In this document: piece after piece, positions 17,845 to 24,502 of the stretch
How the letters are laid out: each line of letters opens with the position of its first letter
Position numbering within the stretch: position 1 is the first letter of the stretch
Assembly (NCBI GenBank): GCA_030653035.1
Contig: JAUSAB010000018.1
Span: forward strand, 1-35,507
DNA length: 35,507 nt
Source: Desulfocapsaceae bacterium
GTDB lineage: Bacteria; Desulfobacterota; Desulfobulbia; Desulfobulbales; Desulfocapsaceae
Direction: 5' to 3'
Notes under the pieces: model-generated
The model's database searches: none
The model's input: the letters and a program-made list of their open reading frames with translations, nothing else
Told to the model about the DNA's origin: nothing
Position numbers and translations under genes: made by a program

Positions 17845-19167
17845 ATGCAAGAAGATCGTTTCAACCAGGACTTTTTCCAGTTCCTGCAAGAGTCGCCCAC
17901 CCCTTTTCACGCAGTTTCATTCATGGCCGGGAAATTACGGGACACTGGCTTTCAGCAGCTTTCCGAGACCGAACCCTGGACGCTTGCACCCGGCGACTCT
18001 TACTTCATCACCAGAGACAATGGAGCAATCGCCGCCTTCACCCTGGCCGCAAACGATTACCAGCATCAAAGCTTCAAACTCATCGGGGCCCATACGGACA
18101 GCCCGGCTCTGCAGATAAAGCCCTTGGCCGGCAAGGCATCGCACTCCTTGTTTCAACTTGGGGTCGAAGTCTACGGAGGGCCGCTTCTGGCCACCTGGTT
18201 TGACCGCGATCTCTCCATTGCCGGACGGTTGGTCTGCGCAACCACAGAGGGCATCCTCACTACCCTGCTTATTGACTTCAAACGGCCGATAGCGAGCATC
18301 CCCAGTCTCGCCATCCACCTTAACCGCGAGGCCAATAATGGCCACGCGATTAACAAACAAAATGAACTGGTACCCATTGTCTCCCAGATAACAGGGGGGG
18401 ATTCACTAAACTTTTCCTCAATTCTTGCCGAACAGATCAACAAAGAATACCCGGATACAAAGGTTGCAACCATCATGGGTTTTGACCTTTTTTGCTATGA
18501 CTGCCAGCCCCCCTCTTTTCTTGGGCTGGGCACTGAATTTATCACCGGCAGCCGCCTTGACAACCTGCTGAGTTGTTTTGTTGGTTACACTGCCATGATC
18601 GAGGCTATGAACGAGGAAAAAACAAATAGCAACCGCCTGCTGATCTGCAATAATCATGAGGAAATCGGCTCTGTTACGACTGCGGGCGCGCAAGGATCAT
18701 TTCTCCATTCAATACTGGAACGCATCATGCCGGATTCAATCAACCGACATCGCACCCTGCGTGAATCCTTTTTTATCTCCATGGACAATGCCCATGGCGT
18801 CCACCCCAATTTTAGCGACAAGTCAGACCCGGAGCATATGCCTCTGCTCAATCATGGCCCTGTTATTAAGACCAATGCCAATCAACGCTACGCCACCACC
18901 GGCGTGAGCTCGGCCATCTACAAGACAATCGCTGCCGAGGCCGGGGTTTCCACCCAGGATTTTGTCATGCGCAGCGATATGGCCTGCGGCAGCACTATTG
19001 GCCCCCATACCGCAGCCATCTTGGGAATCCCGACGGTGGACGTTGGCGCCCCGACACTTGCCATGCACTCCATCCGGGAGATGACCGGCAGCCACGATCC
19101 TTTCCTGTTGTACAAGACGATCAACCGGTTTCTTACCCGCGACCGCCTGCCGAGAATCGAAGGATAA
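17845..19167 (+). CDS. apeB: M18 family aminopeptidase (aspartyl aminopeptidase type)
   Basis: Removes N-terminal residues (acidic preferred in the family) from peptides; cytoplasmic, two-metal enzyme, often dodecameric. 440 aa, family length. Metal and catalytic residues visible: H83 and D85 in GAHTDSP, H271-E272-E273 in NNHEEIGS, the MDNAHGVHPN segment with its metal Asp, and MHSIREM near the C terminus with the last metal His. No signal peptide. Stop codon lies 6 bp before the next gene's ATG, so it is probably co-transcribed with the lytic transglycosylase. The symbol follows the usual name for bacterial M18 peptidases. Confidence 0.92.
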   Translation: MQEDRFNQDFFQFLQESPTPFHAVSFMAGKLRDTGFQQLSETEPWTLAPGDSYFITRDNGAIAAFTLAANDYQHQSFKLIGAHTDSPALQIKPLAGKASHSLFQLGVEVYGGPLLATWFDRDLSIAGRLVCATTEGILTTLLIDFKRPIASIPSLAIHLNREANNGHAINKQNELVPIVSQITGGDSLNFSSILAEQINKEYPDTKVATIMGFDLFCYDCQPPSFLGLGTEFITGSRLDNLLSCFVGYTAMIEAMNEEKTNSNRLLICNNHEEIGSVTTAGAQGSFLHSILERIMPDSINRHRTLRESFFISMDNAHGVHPNFSDKSDPEHMPLLNHGPVIKTNANQRYATTGVSSAIYKTIAAEAGVSTQDFVMRSDMACGSTIGPHTAAILGIPTVDVGAPTLAMHSIREMTGSHDPFLLYKTINRFLTRDRLPRIEG

Positions 19168-19173
19168 ACAACC

Positions 19174-19821
19174 ATGAAACAAACCTTAAAAAAAGGCCTC
19201 ATCCTGCTCTGTGCCTGCATCTTTCTGCTTCTGCCAGCTACCGGGCGCTGTCAGCTCGAAAACGCGCTCAGTAAATACAAGGACGTCAACCTCTCCACCG
19301 AACGCCTCAATAAAATCGGGCGCTACCACGGACTGATCGAATACTTTGCCGGATTCACCTTTTTTCAGCCACGACACAAGGTCAGCCCTGATTTCATTCG
19401 CGCCCTGATTCTGGCGGAATCTGACGCCAACCCCATGGCCATCTCCCGCAAGAATGCCATCGGCTTGGGCCAGATCATCGCCAGTACCGGCATCGAGGCC
19501 GGGGTCGAGCTCTCCAAGGGCACCGTCGATTTTCACAATGTCAGCCGCGCCAGACTGAGCAAGCTGAGCGAACAGGACCTGTTTGATCCGGAAGTCAATA
19601 TTCTGCTCACCTGCTACCTGATCGCCAAGTACAATTATAAATTCAACGGCCAGCTCGCCTTGGTGCTCTCAGCCTGGAATGCCGGAGAAAATATCAAAGA
19701 GTTGAAACAAGGCCAATACGCCCCCTACCAGGAAACCCATGAGCTCATCGGCAAGGTCAACGGCTACTACCTCTGCCTGCTCCAAAAGAAAAAGACACGG
19801 CTCGCCTATAGAAGAGGCTAA
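19174..19821 (+). CDS. Exported lytic transglycosylase (SLT domain)
   Basis: Cleaves peptidoglycan glycan strands in the periplasm. N-terminal signal peptide (MKQTLKKG then a Leu/Ala/Cys-rich hydrophobic run to about residue 22). The SLT fold is marked by LILAESDANPMAISRKNAIGLGQI with catalytic Glu82, and by the late LSAWNAGE motif. 215 aa, single domain with no LysM or other cell-wall binding module. AGGATAA upstream of the ATG is a reasonable ribosome site overlapping the aminopeptidase stop region. It might serve the nearby pseudopilins by opening the wall, but it could equally be general wall turnover. Confidence 0.88.
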   Translation: MKQTLKKGLILLCACIFLLLPATGRCQLENALSKYKDVNLSTERLNKIGRYHGLIEYFAGFTFFQPRHKVSPDFIRALILAESDANPMAISRKNAIGLGQIIASTGIEAGVELSKGTVDFHNVSRARLSKLSEQDLFDPEVNILLTCYLIAKYNYKFNGQLALVLSAWNAGENIKELKQGQYAPYQETHELIGKVNGYYLCLLQKKKTRLAYRRG

Positions 19822-19882
19822 GGGCCAACCCTCGAATCAGACATATATCATCTCCACCTCCCCAACAAAACAACACCTTCCT

Positions 19883-20278
19883 ATGCCAACCGACGAACAC
19901 CATTTTTCCCTTCTTCTGCATACGATACGTTCCCTGCTTGGACCGGACGGCTGCCCTTGGGATCAGAAACAAACCATCCTCAGCCTGAAAAAATATTTTA
20001 TCGAAGAATTTGCTGAGATTATCGCCGCCATCGACAACAATGATCCCGACAATCTCTGTGAGGAACTTGGCGACATGCTGTTTCTGGTGATTCTCATGGC
20101 TGAGATCAATAAAAAAAATGACAACTTTACCCTCCAGGACATTCTCAAAAACATCAATGAAAAGATGATCCGGCGCCACCCCCACGTTTTTGCAGACGGA
20201 GAAAAAGGGACCGTCGAAGAGCTTGAAAAACAATGGCGGGCCATCAAATCTCAGGAAAAAGAGAAAAAAACAAATTGA
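19883..20278 (+). CDS. mazG: MazG-like nucleotide pyrophosphohydrolase (single domain)
   Basis: Hydrolyses NTPs or dNTPs to monophosphates for nucleotide-pool cleaning. 131 aa with one MazG domain: LLGPDGCPWDQKQTILSL, then EEFAEIIAAI and EELGDMLF, which carry the Mg-binding EExxE...ExxD acidic residues, and the RRHPHVF motif. E. coli MazG has two such domains; single-domain forms are common. I chose the ATG at 19883 because upstream residues in the longer frame are shadow sequence over the previous gene's 3' end. The 3' end carries a Lys-rich tail. Confidence 0.9.
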   Translation: MPTDEHHFSLLLHTIRSLLGPDGCPWDQKQTILSLKKYFIEEFAEIIAAIDNNDPDNLCEELGDMLFLVILMAEINKKNDNFTLQDILKNINEKMIRRHPHVFADGEKGTVEELEKQWRAIKSQEKEKKTN

Positions 20279-20580
20279 CACGGCTTGAGAGCCGATGTAT
20301 TTATACTTATTTTTCTACTTAAAAGCCGTTACGAAATAACTATATTTTTTTATACCATTTCGTTAGGGCTTCTTATGCCGTTCTTACCGTTTAAATTTTA
20401 CGGTTATTTTATTGCAACGGCTTGGTATTGAATCAATGTAAGATTTTTTTCATGATTCAACATCACCCTGTCCGGCAATGGTGTCTGACAGGCACCTCTT
20501 CGCTCTCTATCCTTATTGATGAGAGCCGAAAATCAGGGATACACATATCCCGACAATCATGGGTCCACGAGGAGGAACAC
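20279..20580 (+). promoter_or_regulatory. rpsF leader / promoter region with multiple hairpins
   Basis: 302 bp holding, in order: TTGACA (20275-20280) with only a weak TATTTA at 17-bp spacing, a short hairpin CGGCT/AGCCG (20281-20294), palindromic element copy B, an inverted repeat TTGAATCA/TGATTCAA (20428-20435 / 20453-20460), CCTGTC/GACAGG (20467-20472 / 20487-20492), and GGGATA-CACA-TATCCC (20536-20551). The strong Shine-Dalgarno GAGGAGGA (20568-20576) follows. Ribosomal protein S6:S18 leaders are known autoregulatory RNAs in many bacteria; I see stems but cannot confirm that motif. Confidence 0.4.
20323..20423 (+). repeat. Intergenic palindromic element, copy B
   Basis: Perfect outer inverted ends AAGCCGTT (20323-20330) and AACGGCTT (20416-20423). 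Inner arm GCCGTTACGAAAT (20325-20337) pairs with ATTTCGTTAGGGC (20357-20369) with two mismatches. A second hairpin ACCGT/ACGGT lies near 20386-20405. Same orientation, length (101 vs 102 bp) and layout as copy A, but the second stem differs in sequence while keeping pairing. Confidence 0.8.
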
Positions 20581-20994
20581 ATGCGCAGGTACGAAACGAT
20601 CTATATTCTTCGACCAAACCTTAGCGAAGAAGAGATCAACACAATTATTGACAATACGAATGCCATCATTCTCAGCGAAGGCGGCACTATCATTCATCTT
20701 GACCGCTGGGGCCTGCGCAAGCTCGCCTACCCAATCAAAAAAGAGAGCCAAGGCACTTATGTTTTGTGTGATTACGCAACTGAACCAGCCGCAGTATTGG
20801 AATTAGAGCGGAAATTCAGGATTGACGACTCTGTCCTCAAATATATGACCGTCAAACTTGCTGACAATATCACTGCCGAAAAGATCGAACAGGCCAAGGT
20901 GGACATAGCGACACGGAAGGCCGCGAAAGAATCTGGTGAATCTGAAGAGACTGAAGACTTCGACATTGAAGACATAACCCATTCTGACGAATAA
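20581..20994 (+). CDS. rpsF: 30S ribosomal protein bS6
   Basis: 137 aa. Starts MRRYETIYILRPNLSEEE, with the typical S6 segments GGTIIHLDRWGLRKLAYPI and RIDDSVLKYMTVKL, and a long acidic C-terminal tail. The ATG at 20581 has an excellent GAGGAGGA site, so the longer upstream frame is rejected. First gene of the rpsF-rpsR-DUF2232-rplI unit, with bS18 44 bp downstream; S6 and S18 bind 16S rRNA together. Confidence 0.97.
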   Translation: MRRYETIYILRPNLSEEEINTIIDNTNAIILSEGGTIIHLDRWGLRKLAYPIKKESQGTYVLCDYATEPAAVLELERKFRIDDSVLKYMTVKLADNITAEKIEQAKVDIATRKAAKESGESEETEDFDIEDITHSDE

Positions 20995-21037
20995 AACCTC
21001 TCACATCTATAATTAACTACCTATACAGGATACTCAA

Positions 21038-21280
21038 ATGCCTCCCGTAAAACGCGTTTTTGCACGAAAAAAGGTCTGCAGGTTTTGCACAACCGATCAG
21101 GAAACGATCATCAACTATAAAGACTTGAAAACAATTCGTTATTTTATTTCAGAGCGGGGAAAAATCATGCCTCGCCGCATCTCTGGAACCTGTGCCACCC
21201 ACCAGCGCCAGTTATGTGAAGCCATAAAGAAAGCACGCCAGATCGCGCTGATACCATATTCTGGTATCATAGCAAAATAA
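21038..21280 (+). CDS. rpsR: 30S ribosomal protein bS18
   Basis: 80 aa. Contains the family hallmark blocks [18 protein letters not shown] and the [15 protein letters not shown] segment. C14, C17, C52 and the nearby H55 make this the zinc-binding (C+) form of bS18, unlike the Cys-poor E. coli protein. Follows rpsF and precedes a DUF2232 membrane protein, the conserved order in many bacteria. Confidence 0.97.
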   Translation: MPPVKRVFARKKVCRFCTTDQETIINYKDLKTIRYFISERGKIMPRRISGTCATHQRQLCEAIKKARQIALIPYSGIIAK

Positions 21281-21310
21281 GAAGGCTGACGGCGCATCAA
21301 AAGACACCTT

Positions 21311-22291
21311 GTGACAGTGAACCCGGAAGTCAAAGCCCCTGACACAATGGAGATATTCAGACATATCTTCATTGTGGCAGGAGCTTTCTTGTTACCCGGT
21401 CTGCATATCACTGTTTTTGGTCTGTTTTATGGGCTTGTGCCATTGCTGGTTTTTTATTATCTCTGCAGATATGGCAGAAACACGGGCGGCAAGTATATTT
21501 TATACGGAGCGTTTGTCGCCCTGTTCGCAGGAGCGTTCCTGCAGATAACAAGCCAGATCCTGCTGGCTATGACCTTGGTTCCGACTGGGTATATTTTGGC
21601 TAGTTCGGTTATTCATGAGGAATCGCCGCCGCTGGCCGGAATTAAAGGATTTGCTGTTTTAAGCATTTCATGGTTGCTCGTGTCCGTAATGGTTGCCGTC
21701 ACCGAAGGAAGCCATCCTTATTCCATGCTCCTGCTGTCAACCAACCAGGGAATGGATGAAGCGCTGAAACTGTATCAGGAAAATGAGAAACCTTCGCCTG
21801 AGTCTTTATATTTGCTGACTCAGACGTTCTCACAAATAAAAGAGAGACTCTCTCAGCTCATGCCGGCAATTTTAACCAGTATTGCCTTAGTTACTGTATG
21901 GTTGACGATGGTTCTCGGCAACAGGCTGCTCTCTAAAAATACCGGACAGAGCCCGTGGCCCGAATATCAATACTGGCAATTACCGGATAAACTTATCTGG
22001 TCAGGTATCGCCGCAGCAGTTCTGGCCCTGCTGCCTTTGCCAATACTCAGAGCCATTGGTTTTAATCTGTTATTGATTGCCAGTGTTATTTATTGTTTTC
22101 AGGGCCTTTCCATTGTCCTCTTTTTTTTAAATAAATGGAAAGCCCCTTTATTTATCCGTTCCCTTCTCTATGTGATTATCGTTTTTCAATCATTGGGAAC
22201 TCTTTTTTTATCAGTGATCGGACTCGCTGATGTCTGGTTTGACTTTAGACATAGAAGCAGTCAGGATTCGAATCAGAAAAAAACTTTATAA
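21311..22291 (+). CDS. DUF2232 (YybS-like) polytopic membrane protein
   Basis: 326 aa, largely hydrophobic with about eight predicted membrane segments and a polar loop at about 145-185. Position between rpsR and rplI is the classic place for DUF2232 proteins in Desulfobacterota and Firmicutes; function unknown. The start used is GTG (21311), with no clear ribosome site; ATG at 21347 (MEIFRHIFIV) is a credible alternative that removes 12 polar residues. Ends 59 bp before rplI. Confidence 0.8.
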   Translation: MTVNPEVKAPDTMEIFRHIFIVAGAFLLPGLHITVFGLFYGLVPLLVFYYLCRYGRNTGGKYILYGAFVALFAGAFLQITSQILLAMTLVPTGYILASSVIHEESPPLAGIKGFAVLSISWLLVSVMVAVTEGSHPYSMLLLSTNQGMDEALKLYQENEKPSPESLYLLTQTFSQIKERLSQLMPAILTSIALVTVWLTMVLGNRLLSKNTGQSPWPEYQYWQLPDKLIWSGIAAAVLALLPLPILRAIGFNLLLIASVIYCFQGLSIVLFFLNKWKAPLFIRSLLYVIIVFQSLGTLFLSVIGLADVWFDFRHRSSQDSNQKKTL

Positions 22292-22350
22292 AGATATTTC
22301 TGCGAATCAGAACAAGCCTCTCTACGCAAACAACTTTAAGGAGCAACACC

Positions 22351-22806
22351 ATGGAACTTATATTGAAAGAGACCATAAGCACCCTTGGCCAGGAAGGCGC
22401 CGTCGTCAAGGTAAAACCAGGATATGGCCGTAACTTTCTACTGCCACAGGGCAAAGCAGTTCTGGCCAACGCCCAGAACAAGGCCATCCTCGACCGTAGC
22501 CTTGCCACCATCAAGGCTAAATTGGAGCAGGAACGTCAACAGGCAGAAGGGCTCTCTAAAAAACTGGCAGGAATCACCATTACCATCGTGCAGCTTTCAG
22601 GAGATGACTCCAGGCTGTTTGGTTCTGTCACCAGTACCGATATTCATCAGAAACTGTCAGAGATGGGTATAGCTATCGACAAAAAACAGATCGTTCTTGC
22701 CGATCCTATCAAGACCTTGGGTGAGTTCACCGTTAAGATCAAGGTTGGTTTTCAATTGACCACTGATATCACTGTCAAGATCGTGCCAAGCATAGAGAAA
22801 GCCTGA
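22351..22806 (+). CDS. rplI: 50S ribosomal protein bL9
   Basis: 151 aa, full length: N-terminal domain MELILKETISTLGQEGAVV with GYGRNFLLPQGKA, a connecting helix rich in Lys/Glu/Gln, and the C-terminal domain with LFGSVTSTDI and a closing TVKIVPS. AAGGAG 9 nt before the ATG is a strong ribosome site. Last gene of the ribosomal unit; palindromic element copy C and a strong hairpin separate it from dnaB. Confidence 0.97.
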   Translation: MELILKETISTLGQEGAVVKVKPGYGRNFLLPQGKAVLANAQNKAILDRSLATIKAKLEQERQQAEGLSKKLAGITITIVQLSGDDSRLFGSVTSTDIHQKLSEMGIAIDKKQIVLADPIKTLGEFTVKIKVGFQLTTDITVKIVPSIEKA

Positions 22807-22825
22807 TTGCAAGATAGATCAAGAT

Positions 22826-22896
22826 CTGTAACGAAATAACCATACATTCCCCGACTATTTCGTTACAGCTCCTTCTGTGGTCATGACATCTTCATG
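22826..22896 (+). repeat. Intergenic palindromic element, copy C
   Basis: Perfect 13-bp arms CTGTAACGAAATA (22826-22838) and TATTTCGTTACAG (22856-22868) around a 17-nt loop, the same loop length as copy A. They are followed by AGCTCCTTCTGTGG, matching the CTCCTTGTGCCG of copy A, then a second small hairpin CATGA/TCATG (22882-22886 / 22892-22896). The outer AAGCCGTT-type ends are not evident. Confidence 0.75.
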
Positions 22897-22951
22897 TTAC
22901 AATTATTTTTTAATGACGGAGTAGCCCTATCGAACGTCCTGCTCTGCCAGT

Positions 22952-22991
22952 CAACACACCGTCAAGAGGATTTCTTCTCTTCGGTGTGTTG
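22952..22991 (+). terminator. Strong hairpin between rplI and dnaB
   Basis: CAACACACCG (22952-22961) pairs perfectly with CGGTGTGTTG (22982-22991), and inner AAGAG/CTCTT (22964-22968 / 22977-22981) extends the stem. It is followed by TCATTTTAT, a weak U-rich tail. Probably the terminator of the ribosomal unit or an attenuator ahead of dnaB. Confidence 0.55.
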
Positions 22992-23014
22992 TCATTTTAT
23001 ATCCTCTTTCATTC

Positions 23015-24424
23015 ATGGTCAAAATCAAGATGAGTGACCTTTATTCATCGACCACTCCCGCGTCCGTGCCCACCCCACTTAGTGGCCGCATTCCGCCCCA
23101 GAATCTGGAAGCTGAACAATCAGTTCTCGGCACTATTCTTCTCAAGGATCAGTCACTCGGCACGGTCCTTGAAATCCTTGTACCCGATAATTTTTATCGT
23201 CAGACCCATAAACTGATCTTTGAGGCCATGATCCAGCTCTTTGAAAGAAATGAGCCGCAAGATCTGATCACCGTTACCAATCAGCTCAAAAACAACAACA
23301 AGCTCGATGAGATAGGCGGCGCGGCCTATCTTGCCATGCTGACCTCCATGGTCCCGGTCACTGCCAATCTTGCCCATTACGCCAGGATCATCCGTCAAAA
23401 AGCCATCCTCAGAAACCTGATCCAGGTCAACACCGAGATCGCCTCGCGCTGCTATGACGAACAGGGCGATATCGACACCCTGGTCGACGAGGCGGAACAG
23501 GCAATTTTTGAGATTGCCAGCTCCAAGAGCAGCCAGGGATTTACCTCCATGAGCCAGGCCATTCCTGCGGCCTTTAAAACCATAGAAAAGCTCTATGAGA
23601 GAAAAGAGCTGATCACCGGTGTTGCAACCGGCTATGCCGAGATGGACAAGATGACCGCAGGGCTCCAGCCTTCCGATCTCATTATCCTCGCGGCCAGGCC
23701 TTCCATGGGAAAGACCGCTTTGGCCATGAATATTGCCCAGCATGCGGCGCTGGTTGACAAGGTTGGCGTTGGCATCTTCAGTCTGGAGATGTCCCACGAG
23801 CAACTGATCATGCGCCTGCTCTGTTCTGTCGGCCGCATTGATTCACAGAAGATTCGTACCGGCAAGCTGCATCCGGAAGACTGGCCTAAACTCTCAAGGG
23901 CGGTCGGCATGCTTGAACACGCACCCATCTATATCGATGACACCCCGAACATTTCCGTCCTCGAAATGCGGGCCAAGGTCCGCAGACTTGCGGCCCAGCA
24001 TAATATCGGCATGATCCTTGTTGACTATCTGCAACTCATGCGCGGCCGTAACACCTCCAGTGAAAACAGGACCCAGGAGATCAGTGAGATCTCAAGGGCG
24101 CTCAAGGCGATGGCCAAGGAACTCAAAATCCCGGTCCTGGCCCTGTCCCAGCTTAATCGTGGACTTGAAAGCCGCACCGATAAACGGCCGATGATGTCCG
24201 ACCTCCGTGAGTCAGGGGCTATTGAACAGGACGCTGATGTGATCTGTTTCATCTACCGTGACGAGGTGTACAACAAGGGTGAGGATAATCCGGAAAAAGG
24301 CAGTGCCGAGATCATTATCGGCAAACAGCGGAATGGTCCAACCGGCACCTTTAAACTGACCTTCCTCAAAGAATTTACCCTCTTTGAGAATATGAGTCAC
24401 TACGATGACCACGGCAGCTATTGA
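23015..24424 (+). CDS. dnaB: Replicative DNA helicase DnaB
   Basis: Hexameric 5'-3' helicase of the replication fork. 469 aa. The N-terminal domain begins PPQNLEAEQSVLGTILL; the RecA-like core has Walker A ARPSMGKTALAMNIA, then GVGIFSLEMSHEQL, Walker B-type IGMILVDYLQLM, and LSQLNRGLESR...LRESGAIEQDADVI near the end. No intein or insertion. Start ATG 23015 or the in-frame ATG at 23030; neither has a good ribosome site. 78 bp before leuS on the same strand. Confidence 0.97.
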   Translation: MVKIKMSDLYSSTTPASVPTPLSGRIPPQNLEAEQSVLGTILLKDQSLGTVLEILVPDNFYRQTHKLIFEAMIQLFERNEPQDLITVTNQLKNNNKLDEIGGAAYLAMLTSMVPVTANLAHYARIIRQKAILRNLIQVNTEIASRCYDEQGDIDTLVDEAEQAIFEIASSKSSQGFTSMSQAIPAAFKTIEKLYERKELITGVATGYAEMDKMTAGLQPSDLIILAARPSMGKTALAMNIAQHAALVDKVGVGIFSLEMSHEQLIMRLLCSVGRIDSQKIRTGKLHPEDWPKLSRAVGMLEHAPIYIDDTPNISVLEMRAKVRRLAAQHNIGMILVDYLQLMRGRNTSSENRTQEISEISRALKAMAKELKIPVLALSQLNRGLESRTDKRPMMSDLRESGAIEQDADVICFIYRDEVYNKGEDNPEKGSAEIIIGKQRNGPTGTFKLTFLKEFTLFENMSHYDDHGSY

Positions 24425-24502
24425 CACCGGCAGCAAACAAAAACGTAAATCCAAGCCGGTTTTCCCCATATCCATTCCAGTTTTTTACACCGAGGCACGA
24501 GC

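Noticed and set aside
19739-19882. 48-residue N-terminal extension of MazG
   Set aside because: It overlaps the 3' end of the lytic transglycosylase in another frame; the ATG at 19883 gives a standard single-domain MazG.
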